A stretch of DNA of 64,000 bases from Caprella mutica (GCA_947561585.1 CANNZV010000426.1:170414-234413); one strand, 5' to 3'. Counted from the stretch's first letter, positions 46,281 through 57,444 are shown. The notes: generated by a model not told the origin, from the letters alone. A program made the numbers and translations.

Positions 46281-47570
46281 TATGGTCACTGTACTATCGA
46301 GGAAAAGAGTCACTGTGATGATGTACTATCAGAGAAAAGAGTCACTGTGATGATGTACTATCAGAGAGAAGAGTCATTGTGAAGATGTACTATCTGAGAA
46401 AAGAGTCACTGTGATGATGTACTATCAGAGAAAAGAGTCACTGTGATGATGTACTATCAGAGAAAAGAGTCACTGTGATGATGTACTATCAGAGAAAAGA
46501 GTCACTGTGATGATGTACTATCAGGGAAAAGAGTCACTGTGAAGATGTACTATCAGAGAAAAGAGTCATTGTGATGATGTACTATCAGAGAAAAGAGTCA
46601 CTGTGAAGATGTACTATCAGAGAAAAGAGTCACTGTGATGATGTACTATTAGAGAAAAGAGTCACTGTGATGATGTACTATAAGAGAAAAGAGTCACTGT
46701 GATGATGTACTATTAGAGAAAAGAGTCACTGTGATGATGTACTATAAGAGAAAAGAGTCACTGTGATAATGTACTACCAGAGAAAAGAGTCACTGGGATG
46801 ATGTACTATCAGAGAAAAGAGTCACTGTGATGATGTACTATCAGAGAAAAGAGTCACTGTGATGATGTACTATTAGAGAAAAGAGTCACTGTGATGATGT
46901 ACTATAAGAGAAAAGAGTCACTGTGATAATGTACTAACAGAGAAAAGAGTCACTGGGATGATGTACTATCAGAGAAAAGAGTCACTGTGATGATGTACTA
47001 TCAGAGAAAAGAGTCACTGTGATGATGTACTATCAGAGAAAAGAGTCACTGTGATGATGTACTATAAGAGAAAACAGTCACTGTGATAATGTACTAACAG
47101 AGAAAAGAGTCACTGGGATGATGTACTATCAGAGAAAAGAGTCACTGTGATGATATACTATCTGAGAGAAGAGTCATTGTGAAGATGTACTATCAGAGAA
47201 AAGAGTCACAGTGATGATGTACTATCAGAGGAAAGAGTCACTGTGATGATGTACTATCAGAGAAAAGAGTCACAGTGATGATGTACTATCAGAGGAAAGA
47301 GTCACTGTGATAATGTACTAACAGAGAAAAAAGTCACTGTGATGATGTACTATCAGAGAAAAGAGTCACTGTGATGATGTACTATCAGAGAAAAGAGTCA
47401 CTGTGATGATGTACTATCAGAGAAAAGAGTCACTGTGATGATGTACTATCAGAGGAAAGAGTCACTGTGATAATGTACTATCAGAGAAAAGAGTCACTGT
47501 GATGATGTACTATCTTAGAAAAGAGTCACTGTGATGATGTACTATCAGAGAAAAGAGTCACTGTGATCAT
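46281..47570 (-). repeat. 32-bp minisatellite, array 2, about 40 units, inverted relative to array 1
   Basis: The unit 'actatcagagaaaagagtca' followed by 'ctgtgatgatgt' is the reverse complement of the unit at 39549-40543. Variants (ttagag, aaagag, aagatg, taatgt) recur in blocks, for example the segment near 46660-46790 is repeated at about 46850-46960. This indicates local duplication. Confidence 0.97.
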
Positions 47571-48407
47571 GTCCGATTTCCAGGCCATTTCTGAATATAT
47601 TTGAGTTGCCTAGGACATTTGAAATTTTGTACAAAATCATGTTTTCCCATGAATTTTGAAAGAAATCTTCTTGCCCTTATGTTATGAAATAGGTAAACTT
47701 AGTTATTATGTTATAAAATAAGTTTCTTTCTAGAGTACATAACCATGTTATTGGTTTATTAATAAATTATTAATGTTTTTTCCTCATTCTTGCATATACT
47801 ATAACTGACTACAGTCTAACGGCGTTACATTCGATCAATTTGGAAGGGTGGGGGCAACTGTAAACATTGTCGTACCAGTCTGATTTTTGGCACAGTTCTT
47901 CACAGTTTATGTCATATTTGGCAAAATGTAGTAAAAATAACGATTTAAAAAAATGCAATTGTTAATCATGTCAGAATTCGCTCAAATTGCAGTAAATTCC
48001 TTGTGACAAAATCGATACTTCACTGTTCACTGCTTTTTATTTAGGTTGATTGATTGGACAGTAAAACAGTCACTTACATTTCTAATGTTTATACACTGTG
48101 GATCACTGTAATGTTTACGTTTATAAATTAGTGCAGCTATATTATAATACATATTAATAACTTTATTTTATAGTAAAAAATCATATAGTATACATATTGA
48201 ATAGTGTACGGATCGCTAACCATACCTTATTGTATGGTTGTAGATACCAAGACTACACCTGCACCATTTATAGTGTACCTAACTAGTAACCTAAATCTAA
48301 TGTATATGAGTTTATATTTTTAAAATAGTCATCGTTAATTATCTTTTTTTCCATTTAAGATAAATAATGAGGGAATATATTTCAGATGCAGTTGACTGTG
48401 ATACAAC
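47571..48407. other. AT-rich DNA without a recognisable feature
   Basis: No useful open frame or repeat copy was identified. Confidence 0.5.
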
Positions 48408-48548
48408 TGATGATGTTGCTGTGTGATTTATTACATACATGTTTGTTGCTGTGTGATTTATTACATACATGTTTGTTGCTGTGTGATTTATTACATACAT
48501 GTTTGTTGCTGTGTGATTTATTACATACATGTTTGTTGCTGTGTAGTT
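48408..48548 (+). repeat. 30-bp minisatellite, about 4.7 units
   Basis: The unit is 'gttgctgtgtgatttattac' plus 'atacatgttt'. The four central copies are identical, implying recent expansion or homogenisation. Confidence 0.95.
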
Positions 48549-49943
48549 TGTTACATACTTTATACAATAATAAATTTTGCTTTATAGTATGTTACATTCT
48601 TCATACATTCGTGTAAGTTCCTGTGGTGAGCTTTTAATACATTCTCTTAGTAATCACTCATATTTTGTAACTACTGTAACATCATTATGATGTGTTATAT
48701 AAACAGAAAGAAAATATTCAAGAAATATATAAAGACGCTAGTTAAACTAAGAAATTTATAGATATTTCAACCTTTAGTAATTGGAAATGGATTACTATTT
48801 AGAAAGATACTTTTTAGATAATATTGTACTGTAATAAAATTTATTATTAATTCATTTCAAATCTATTATAATTTTTTGTGAAAATTTAGTATTACACTTT
48901 TAGTGAAAATTATTTGTTTTAGTAAAAAATTATTACAAGTTCGGCCAAAGTTTATTATAGCTTTAGTCAAAATTAAAACAATTTTAGTAAAAAAATATCA
49001 TATTTTTAGTAGAAATGTATTGCATTTTTACTAAAAATTTATCATATCTCCAGTTAAATTAAATTTATTGTATTTTTAATTGAATTAGATTCTACAGTTA
49101 GTTAAAATAATAATTCGAGTTAAATATTGTAATTTACTCAGTAACACAGACATCATAAAGTACCATTGTTCTCAATAGATAAAATAGTGTTTAGAGCAAT
49201 GACTGTCAGTGGAAACTGTCCCTTCTACTGATAAGAGATAAGGTGTCTCTAGGTCTAAGATAAGACACTGATAAGATCAAAAAGAAACCATGCCGCCCCC
49301 TCTCTAAAGCTAAATCAACTATTGGTATATTTTACTTCCATTTATTCATTGTAGAAGCTGTAATATTTCAAAATGAAACATACAGATTGATGCTTGATTG
49401 TATCAGTTATATGTCCTGATTTAACCATTTTCTTAAAAGAATTATGATTAACAAATTGGAAGCAATGGAATGAGTAATATCATTTAAAAAAAACTAATTA
49501 ACTTGATAATCATTATACTATAATATTTAAATATTAAGTGTAAAAAAAAATCCGGCAAATAGATTGCTTCTGTTTTTTCTCTTCTAAGAAGTTTGTTTCA
49601 AATATGTTTCATTTTCTATTCATATCCCTAATTATAATTATTAAGTTTACATCGGAATGCCTTATGTTAAGCTTTACTCATATGAAATCACTAAACGGTG
49701 CAAGCTCCTCCTTCATTGATTTCCAGATATAGTTGTTAACAACGAAATAATTTCACCCCTAAATCAACAGTTGTAGGAATATCGCCTCTAGAAAATTTAT
49801 TTCAGAAAAGTTCGCTTCAAGAAAATTCACAGGATATTTTTTTGATGGCACATTTGTAGTATACGTAGCAAATTATGTAATCTCAACGATCTTATTTTAA
49901 GTACCTTTTGCTGGTAAACCGTAAAGTATATATTTTGTCACTA
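48549..49943. other. AT-rich DNA without a recognisable gene
   Basis: 48880-49090 has diverged 'tttagt[a/c]aaaatt' words at about 25-30-bp spacing, probably an eroded tandem repeat. Nothing else was identified. Confidence 0.45.
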
Positions 49944-50300
49944 CAGTAGAACTGCTCTATAGTGAACTTCAACTAGTTCACTATAGAGTATAGAGCATTG
50001 AAGAGTTGAATAGAAAACTGGCCTTTTTATTGCAGACAACTCAATCATTTTCTTTCTTTTTAAAATAAATTCACTATACAGGGTATTTCATTTCTCAGAA
50101 CTCTAAAAATCACATGACTTCAATAAAGAGGAGTTGCACTGCTAGAAACTCCTCTTTCATGAAATAGAAACTAATTCACTATTTAGAGATGCATAGAAAA
50201 CTCAAAGCAATTTGTTGCAGCGAAAGTTAGATCATTATATATGAGTTTACTAATCATAATGATTCACTAAATATGAGTTCAATGTAGAGTAGTTCTACTG
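49944..50300. mobile_element. Pogo-like MITE, apparently two units joined
   Basis: Ends are inverted: 'cagtagaactgctctatag' at 49944 and 'tagagtagttctactg' ending at 50300. The left flank is TA, and the right is TC where TA is expected. Internal 'aagaggagttgcactg' (about 50128) and 'agaaactcctcttt' (about 50145) look like a second pair of ends facing each other. This suggests two adjacent or nested copies. CAGT-starting ends of this type are typical of pogo/Tc1-superfamily MITEs. Confidence 0.65.
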
Positions 50301-50343
50301 TCTATTGAACCCAATTGGGAAGGCTGACGCCCCCCATGCAGCC

Positions 50344-50363
50344 TGTGGGGGTTCGCCCCCACA
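50344..50363. repeat. GC hairpin with TTCG loop
   Basis: 'tgtgggggttcgcccccaca' is a perfect 8-bp stem with a 4-base TTCG loop, inside a GC-rich island of about 60 bp. Confidence 0.9.
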
Positions 50364-51665
50364 CCCCCAATTTAGTGGTAAGCATAACCTAACCTTATTA
50401 AATGCATTTATTAAGTACGGATTATTGTTGGACATAATTTGCATGGGTTTCTTAAGCTGAAAGTTAAATAAATTGCAGCGAATTTTCTTACGGCGAAATA
50501 TCCGGACATAAAAGGGACAATTTTTTACATTACCTTAAAATGTTATCTGTTAATTCTCCTCACTTTTTCATCCATACACTATTCATATGCTTATTAATAT
50601 TCTGCCGACTCATTCTTTTTAGTTTTTGTGATTGGTCGGTAGAAAGTTCTTCTGAAAGATTAAATTTTTTTGCCCTGAGCATACGCTTCCACAGCCAAAA
50701 AGCAAAAACGTTTGCAACAGCATAAGGATCCGTCATTTCTAGCTGTGTTTTCTAAATGGGAAAGTTTGTTTGTTATTAGACACGTAAAACTAACAAAAAA
50801 CACTAAATCAAATCTTACATACTTTGTAATGTTGTTTCCATTTTCAAATCTCTCGATCTGTAAATAGAAGAAATAAAGAAATTACTCAATGATTGAATTT
50901 TCACTTTCGAATATCATAAAATATATTTTCATTATGAAATAATTTCATTAGATTTAACGGCAGATTTTCATTACTGTTACAAATAATAATCAGCTATTGC
51001 TAGGAATAGGTAAGTCAGCTGTAAATAAGTATGGAATATCAGTTTTCAATAAACTTTTTTTTTTCAATATGTTCAAATATTGTAATTCTTCATTGCAACC
51101 AAAATAATATTGCATTGTCTTAATTTAATCAACTAAATTAAATACTGGAAGTATATGAATAAATTACATTCTATATGAGCTTAACATATTTAAAACCTCC
51201 GTCAACTATTAATTATGCATGTTTTTAGAAACTGAAACGTACACTTTTAATTGGTTATTAGCTAAATTGTTAGATTGAAATTTGTCAGCTTTTGAAAATT
51301 TTACTGAATTCCATAAAAATCTATAAAGGTTTACAATTAACAATAAATCATAAAAGGAAAACGTCTAAATCTCAAAATTGTAAGATGCTTCAAAATGGGA
51401 ATGCTCGTCTGTATCTTTTATTACAATTTATAGTGTTATGCTGTTAATTATTAATCAATTGATATCATATTGACAGATATAATATTATGTTAAGTAGAAC
51501 AAGAAATTTAATACAGACTATACACCACATCGCCCTTTTTGATTTTATTTCTTCTATATTATTTTCAAGCAATGAAGTTGAATTTCTACAACTAAAATGG
51601 CTTAGGTTTACAATAAATCTTCTGAATGACCACGCAAAATTTTACTTTGCCTGCAGCAAATATAA

Positions 51666-51670
51666 TAACA
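51666..51670. other. Target-site duplication TAACA (left)
   Basis: Identical to 57718-57722 on the other side of the BEL element. Five bases is the usual duplication length for BEL/Pao integrases. Confidence 0.9.
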
Positions 51671-51943
51671 TGTGAGGAATAAATCCAGGCAACGTATTCC
51701 AAGGATCGAAAGAAACACCAGGTCAACTGCTCTAATGTAATGTTTAAGTTGGGGGATATACACAGGAGATGTATTGGTGATATGACGACTGAATTACTAC
51801 TGACTAGGTTTACAAATTCAAAGCCTATATAAATGTGCGAGGTTATACATTATTGGAACGTACTATACAGTCTTTTAAATACCTATATATTCATATATTC
51901 AACATATTGTACATAATATTTACACAAATTAATAATTTGTACA
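51671..51943 (-). repeat. 3' LTR of the BEL element
   Basis: 273 bp. On the plus strand it starts tgtgagg and ends ttgtaca, giving TG...CA ends in either reading. It includes a TATATAA-type sequence near 51826 that may act as the promoter TATA box of the LTR on the minus strand. Confidence 0.95.
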
Positions 51944-51952
51944 CTCCCACCG
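51944..51952 (-). other. Candidate polypurine tract
   Basis: The minus strand reads CGGTGGGAG directly before the 3' LTR, the expected place and composition for the plus-strand primer of reverse transcription. Confidence 0.7.
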
Positions 51953-52147
51953 ACAACAAAAAATATAGAATTCGTATTGAAATGATCGGTAAGAACATAA
52001 ATATCTTTAATACTAACATTTAAGAATTTGTAGAAGGATTAACAATAAAAAGTTTTTTACTGAACAAATCTAAAATCAATCTTAAATAGTTCTACTTTCC
52101 GAAACATTTTAAATTTTTACAAAAATACAAAAACCCTCCCCACACAA
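51953..52147 (-). other. Untranslated region of the BEL element before its 3' LTR
   Basis: About 195 bp of AT-rich sequence between the pol stop codon and the polypurine tract. No frame was seen. Confidence 0.7.
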
Positions 52148-54583
52148 TCAATGAAGTCTAAATCGCTCCATAGCTTTCACAGCTGCTTCTCTTCTAGGTA
52201 CAGTACGAATAATAGTTTCCTTAGGGGAAGTGTTAATCGGTTCAAAATCGTCTACAATTTCTAAATTTACTAACTTTATAATAGGTCTAGTTATCACACC
52301 CTTACAAGTTTTTAATGTAGCACTCCTAATATTTCCATCGTTACTTTCCTTCAAGCTAATTATCTTACCAAGGCGCCACACTGAACGAGGAAGACTATCG
52401 GCTATTAGAACGATTGACCCAATTTTCAAGTTACACTTTTTACCAAGAAGAGATCTATCTCTTTCACGTAATGCTTTCAAGTATTCCTCTGTCCAGCGTG
52501 ACCAAAAATGATCAAGCAATGAATTCAAAATAATATTGCGCTTAGATAATGCTAAGTTATTACAACTAAATTCAGGATCCAATATATAGTCACTATCAAT
52601 ACATTGAGAAGCAATACAATTTAAATTTCTACCATATATCAAATGAGATGGAGTAAGTGGTTCGTCGTCGATGGAGTCTGTCATGTAAGCGAGTGGTCTA
52701 TTATTTAACTGACATTCAATTTCGCATAGCAAAGTACGTAGTTCCCGTTCAGTTATTAATTTAGTACCAATAATCTTTTTCAAACAAAGTTTAGTCATGC
52801 CTATCAAACGTTCCCAGGTTCCACCAAAATGTGGCGCACGGGAAGGAATAAATGACCAATTTACTCTCATGTTATTAAGTTCTTCTTTTACTTTAATCAC
52901 TCTACTCAAATCATAAAGATAATTATTTCCAAATTTAAAATTACCCGCATTGTCGCTAAACATGACAGATGGACATGAACGACGAGCCACAAAACGTCTA
53001 AAAGCATGAATAAAGGTATCTCCTGTCAAATCCTCAGCTAATTCTAAGTGAATAGCTCTTGTTGTCATGCAAGTGAACAAACAAATGTAAACTTTCTCTA
53101 CAGCGTCTTTAATTTTAACGTTTAATGGACCGGCATAATCCACGCCTGTGTAGGTAAATGGCAAACTTTGAGATACTCTAATTCTAGGTAGGGGAGAAGT
53201 GTCAGAAGATTTCATAAGTCTACCGTGATGCCTTTTACATATTATACAATCTCTCACAAATTTTTTAAGTCGCTGCCTCCCCTTGATTATCCAAAATCGT
53301 TCCCTAATATTAGCAAGTAATAAATTGACACCGCCATGTAGAGAAAGCTCATGATAGTAATTGACAATTAAAGTGCATAGATGAGAATTTGAAGGCAATA
53401 AAATAGGAAATCTAGCGGAATGAGATAGTTCTGAATTACCTAATCTACCCTTACATTTTATAAGATCATCTTCTAGAAATAAATTCAACTGGCTAACAAT
53501 ATTAGGCATTGGAACATTTTTTCCATTGCATTTAATGTAACTAAACACATCACTATAATATAATTTCTGGCTCAAATTAATCAATTTGTTCTCTGATTCC
53601 ACTAACTCAATGGGAGACAAATCATGAGGGCCGTTTGATTTGTTACGTTTCTTAAGTCTGTCTATAAATTGAATCACATAAGCAAAGACTCTTACAGTTT
53701 TACGAAAGTTACTAAACCTTTTAACAAAATTTTCGAACCATTCTATTCGAGAACATAATTCTTCTGTCTGAGCAGTATTAGTTACGTTAGTCGAAATGAT
53801 TTCATAATCGTTGAGCAAAGGAGTAGTTTTTTCAGGCCACATAGATTTGTCACCTAACCAGTCAGGTCCATTGAACCATACCGAATTACCAGTAAAGGAA
53901 TCAGCAGCAATCCCTCTCGTCAAGTAGTCAGCCGGATTATTTTTACCGTTAATGAAATTCCAATTAGCGTTAGTTGCAAGTAATTTAATTTTTTCGACTC
54001 TTTTTCGTACATAGTTTTTACTAAATTTGGTTGAATTAATCCACGAAAGAGCTATTTGACTGTCTGACCAAATATTAACTGATTTTACGTTACACACTTT
54101 TCTCAGGGATTCAATAGTGTAATTTACAAGTTTAGAAGCAACTTCAGCACCTAACAATTCTAAGCTTGACAAAGTGACTGGTTTGACAGGAGCGACTCTT
54201 GCTTTTGCAATAAAGAAATTAATTCTAGTCCCACATTTAAAATAAAGAACAGCACCATAGGCCTTGGTACTAGCATCACAAAAACAACATATCTCTACAT
54301 CACATAAATTTACAGATCTAGGTATATCTATCTGCTGGCAATAATTCAAATCACTGGCTAGGCTAATCCACCTTGAGCGAATATCATCCGTCAATGGTTG
54401 ATCCCACTGAACTTTCAATTTCCAAATATCTTGGATGAGTATACGAGAAGCAATTGTAACTGGTAGCAAAATTCCTAACGGATCGAAAATCTTTGAACAT
54501 TCGCTCAATATGGATCGCTTAGTTATGTTCTCAAAATTGGTAATATAATTACACTTTAAATAACATCCTATCAGAATCAACAT
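52148..54583 (-). CDS. BEL/Pao pol, second part: RT end, RNase H, integrase
   Basis: 811 codons, continuing pol after the frame break. The first ten or so codons overlap the end of the upstream frame and are not a natural start. Residues 20-60 are the RT-RNase H connection (KIFDPLG, typical of Pao-type RTs). RNase H follows, with Asp103 (FCDAS), Glu142 (LELLGAE) and Asp174 (WSDSQ). The integrase has an N-terminal zinc site (His411, His416, Cys446, Cys449) and a catalytic DDE at Asp482 (GVDYAGP), Asp544 (FSDNAGNF) and Glu591 (GGTWERL). The C-terminal DUF5641-like region spans about residues 705-775 (GSIVLIAD...WRLGKI). All catalytic residues I looked for are present. These enzymes degrade the RNA template and insert the cDNA into host DNA. 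Confidence 0.95.
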   Translation of the reverse strand: MLILIGCYLKCNYITNFENITKRSILSECSKIFDPLGILLPVTIASRILIQDIWKLKVQWDQPLTDDIRSRWISLASDLNYCQQIDIPRSVNLCDVEICCFCDASTKAYGAVLYFKCGTRINFFIAKARVAPVKPVTLSSLELLGAEVASKLVNYTIESLRKVCNVKSVNIWSDSQIALSWINSTKFSKNYVRKRVEKIKLLATNANWNFINGKNNPADYLTRGIAADSFTGNSVWFNGPDWLGDKSMWPEKTTPLLNDYEIISTNVTNTAQTEELCSRIEWFENFVKRFSNFRKTVRVFAYVIQFIDRLKKRNKSNGPHDLSPIELVESENKLINLSQKLYYSDVFSYIKCNGKNVPMPNIVSQLNLFLEDDLIKCKGRLGNSELSHSARFPILLPSNSHLCTLIVNYYHELSLHGGVNLLLANIRERFWIIKGRQRLKKFVRDCIICKRHHGRLMKSSDTSPLPRIRVSQSLPFTYTGVDYAGPLNVKIKDAVEKVYICLFTCMTTRAIHLELAEDLTGDTFIHAFRRFVARRSCPSVMFSDNAGNFKFGNNYLYDLSRVIKVKEELNNMRVNWSFIPSRAPHFGGTWERLIGMTKLCLKKIIGTKLITERELRTLLCEIECQLNNRPLAYMTDSIDDEPLTPSHLIYGRNLNCIASQCIDSDYILDPEFSCNNLALSKRNIILNSLLDHFWSRWTEEYLKALRERDRSLLGKKCNLKIGSIVLIADSLPRSVWRLGKIISLKESNDGNIRSATLKTCKGVITRPIIKLVNLEIVDDFEPINTSPKETIIRTVPRREAAVKAMERFRLH
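54549..54583 (-). other. +1 frame break in pol
   Basis: The gag-protease-RT frame stops at 54549, while conserved sequence continues in the frame one base forward, near 54555. The local sequence is TTATTTAAAGTGTAA on the minus strand. Because BEL elements usually have one long frame, I favour a one-base insertion (or sequencing error) over programmed frameshifting. Confidence 0.85.
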
Positions 54584-57413
54584 CCCAAAGCATTCCTAGA
54601 ACATTAATTTTTTCCCCATTTATGGCCTTGTCATCCCTGATATCTGATGGAATTATTGAGTTTAATTTACTAGAATTTGAGACCCACGATCTTAATTTAA
54701 AATTAGCCTGATTCATAACCCCGCAAGATTCATTAAAAAATTCAATTAAATCAGACTCAGTTTTAGTAGAATAGACTACATTATCGACATATAAAGAATC
54801 TTCCAAATTTCTAATTATCTCACTACGATATTGTTCTAAATGAACCCTAATGCTTAAATTCAATAGAAATTGTCTACAGGTTGCTCCAAATAACACTACT
54901 CTAAATCTATAAACAGTTATAGGGCTATCGGGGTCGTGAGGATCATCTGGCCATAGAAACCTTGTTACGTTACGATCATCATACTCCAATTCAACCATGA
55001 GAAAAGCCTTCATTATGTCAGATATGCAAGCATATTCAAACGCCCTGAATCGCAGTAAAATAGCGATCATTTCATTCAACAGTACAGGGCCGGAATATAA
55101 ACAATCATTTAAACTAAGTAAATCTGGTTTAGCCTTAGATGAACAGTCAAAAACTATCCTGAGAGGAGTAGTAGAAGACGAAGATTTAATTATCCCATGG
55201 TGAGGAATATAATGAACCTTACCTACATCTTTCTCAGTTAAATCTACCTTCTCAATGAAATTATTTGCTAATTGTTCCTTAATTTGATTATCATACTGAT
55301 CTAATCTAGCTTTATCTTTACGTAAAGATTTCAAAAGAGAGTTCAGCCTACGAAAACTATTGTTATAATTCAATGGCAAATCTGCTTTTTCGTTTTTCCA
55401 AGGTAACCTAGCTATAAAATGGTTATCTTCAAATCTAGAACAATGTTTAAAATCTGAAAGCCCATCGCCATAGTCTTCTAAAGAATCTAACTTCCAAAGT
55501 CTCTCAAGCTGTAAGTCTACAGTATCCTCTATGCCAATCTTAAGAACAGTTACATTTTCTACGTTAATATGATCAGATGAACGCTCACGATTAATAATTG
55601 GTCCGGAAACAAGTGTTCCAAATTTTGAAGGAGTTAAAGTAACAGTATCCCTAATAGGTGAATAAACAAATTTACCGTAATGATCCGCCCCAATCAAAAG
55701 AGATAAAGAAACTATATCGCACTCATCCAAATCTGCTAATCTAAATCCCTCGTTCAGTAACTTTTTAACTAATCCAGCTCGACCTGGCATGGAAATCTTT
55801 GAAGGTAGTTTTTCAACTACTATCACATCAATAGGTATAATCTCACTTTCTAGTATAATGTTAATACGAATAAGATCATAGAGTTCACTGTTAAGAGAAT
55901 TGCAAAATCCGCTAATAGTTAACCTAATACTTCCTAACTTCTCATACTTTATGCTACTTAATAAACTTTTTAGGATGAATGATCTCTGAGAACCTAGATC
56001 CAACAAAGCAGTAGCATGAGTTTTCCTATCTAAATTATTGCTCTCTACTTTAACTGAAGCAGTTGGAAGAATTACGCTATATTTATTTTCGGCATCACCT
56101 ATGCCAATAGAGTTTGTAGCCGAGCCAGTCTCCACAGCCACAGAGTGTTGCGCTGCCCGTTTGTCATTGTTCCTGCCTCTGTTCATGTATGAGTTGTTGG
56201 GAACTCTAGCGGTTAGAAATCTTTGTCTGCCATGCTGCTCTGATGAATTACAAAGGATTGTATGATGCCTGCCATTACATTTCCGACAGTTAGCAGATGA
56301 AACACACTGTCTGCTGCCATGACCTTCTCTCAAACAATTGAAGCATAGTTTGAGCTTCTTTATCTGATCTCGTCTGTCTTTCGTAGATGCGTATTTATCA
56401 CAATTAAATACAATATGTAAAGGAGATTTACAAAGGTAACATGCTTTTACTGGACGAACATTAGTAGAGAGAATAGTCGCCTTGTTGTAAGATTCGTATG
56501 CTTCTGAGTGTGCACCATGCACATGCATCTGATCGTTCAAGTTACTCGCTGGATCTGACGCTTTCAGATGATTTATCTCTATCTCGATTGCTGTTCGAAG
56601 AGATTCGAGATCCCAATTATCACGCTGGCTTTCTCTATTCAAGTGATCTTGAATAACTGGTGGTAGCTTTCGCAGTAGGATTGTCGCAAACACAAATCCA
56701 GCAGAGTCTATATCTGCATTCAGACTCTTCATTGCCCGTAAATGACCTTCGTACGATGATCTGAATGTCGACAACTCCTGCCCGGTTGGCCCAGGAGGTT
56801 CCAGATCCAAAATGGCGCATAGGTGTGCGTTCACAACATATGCAGTTTTGCCATACGTTTTCTTCAGAAGCTCGATTGCTTCTAAATATTCGCCATCCGT
56901 AGAGTTGAATCCTCGTAATAGTTTAGCTGCCTCGCCAGTTAACTGAGAGGTCAAGTAATGGAATTTCGATGCATTCCCCAAATCGGCTCGTTGATGCACA
57001 GTTGAGTCGTATAAGTCCCAAAATGTCTGCCAGTTCAAGAAACTACCGTCGAATTTAGGTAATTCTATGATAGGCAGTCTTACGTTTTTAGCATGAAACT
57101 GCTTCTCGTCGGTTTCTTCTTTAGTTCGATTTAGAGCCTCATCTGCTTTAAATAGTATCTCGTCGATTGACATGCTGATCTCTGTGCACTGCCTGATCTC
57201 GTCGCTTAGCAATTCGACATCAATTGCTTCCTGAACATCATCGTTCAAAGCCTCTAATTTTTCGGCTTGCTTAGCTAGTTCGCACTTAAATTTACGTAAG
57301 TTAGAACAGTTTATCACTTCACAGGTTAAAATTTCGTCAATAGTTTCATACAATCTCTGTATTTCATCGCGATATCCCCCACGACGAGTGATTAGTTTCT
57401 TCAATGGCCTCAT
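54549..57413 (-). CDS. BEL/Pao gag-protease-RT, first part of the polyprotein
   Basis: Counted from the ATG at 57413-57411, which follows the LTR and primer site (the frame is open upstream into the LTR, numbered here from 57500). Gag with a DUF1759-like core covers about residues 145-315 (PKFDGSFLNWQTFWD). Three CCHC-type zinc knuckles lie at 354-367, 386-399 and 405-417. The DUF1758-like aspartic protease is at about 495-630, but its motif reads L-L-D-L-G-S (Leu502), where Ser or Thr is expected after the Asp. RT spans about 750-980, with the catalytic Asp828 (CISDIMKAF) and YVDN at 904-907. The frame ends at 54549 in the middle of the RT-RNase H connection, and the rest of pol lies one base forward. 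Confidence 0.95.
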   Translation of the reverse strand: MRPLKKLITRRGGYRDEIQRLYETIDEILTCEVINCSNLRKFKCELAKQAEKLEALNDDVQEAIDVELLSDEIRQCTEISMSIDEILFKADEALNRTKEETDEKQFHAKNVRLPIIELPKFDGSFLNWQTFWDLYDSTVHQRADLGNASKFHYLTSQLTGEAAKLLRGFNSTDGEYLEAIELLKKTYGKTAYVVNAHLCAILDLEPPGPTGQELSTFRSSYEGHLRAMKSLNADIDSAGFVFATILLRKLPPVIQDHLNRESQRDNWDLESLRTAIEIEINHLKASDPASNLNDQMHVHGAHSEAYESYNKATILSTNVRPVKACYLCKSPLHIVFNCDKYASTKDRRDQIKKLKLCFNCLREGHGSRQCVSSANCRKCNGRHHTILCNSSEQHGRQRFLTARVPNNSYMNRGRNNDKRAAQHSVAVETGSATNSIGIGDAENKYSVILPTASVKVESNNLDRKTHATALLDLGSQRSFILKSLLSSIKYEKLGSIRLTISGFCNSLNSELYDLIRINIILESEIIPIDVIVVEKLPSKISMPGRAGLVKKLLNEGFRLADLDECDIVSLSLLIGADHYGKFVYSPIRDTVTLTPSKFGTLVSGPIINRERSSDHINVENVTVLKIGIEDTVDLQLERLWKLDSLEDYGDGLSDFKHCSRFEDNHFIARLPWKNEKADLPLNYNNSFRRLNSLLKSLRKDKARLDQYDNQIKEQLANNFIEKVDLTEKDVGKVHYIPHHGIIKSSSSTTPLRIVFDCSSKAKPDLLSLNDCLYSGPVLLNEMIAILLRFRAFEYACISDIMKAFLMVELEYDDRNVTRFLWPDDPHDPDSPITVYRFRVVLFGATCRQFLLNLSIRVHLEQYRSEIIRNLEDSLYVDNVVYSTKTESDLIEFFNESCGVMNQANFKLRSWVSNSSKLNSIIPSDIRDDKAINGEKINVLGMLWDVDSDRMLFKV

Positions 57414-57424
57414 AATTAGAGCAG

Positions 57425-57444
57425 TGGTCACGGCACCAAATTTA
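57425..57444 (-). other. Candidate primer-binding site of the BEL element
   Basis: Starting about five bases past the 5' LTR, the minus strand reads TTTGGTGCCGTGACC. TGG near the start matches the CCA end of a tRNA primer. I did not identify the tRNA. Confidence 0.6.

Larger units (their letters stand above)
50301..51670. other. AT-rich DNA without a recognisable gene
   Basis: Apart from the GC hairpin at 50344, nothing is identified. Short open frames at 50540 and 51487 show no recognisable motif. Confidence 0.5.

Noticed and set aside
54777..54791. YVDN instead of YVDD in the BEL reverse transcriptase considered as an inactivating change
   Set aside because: From memory, YVDN occurs in other BEL/Pao elements, so it is not by itself evidence of damage.
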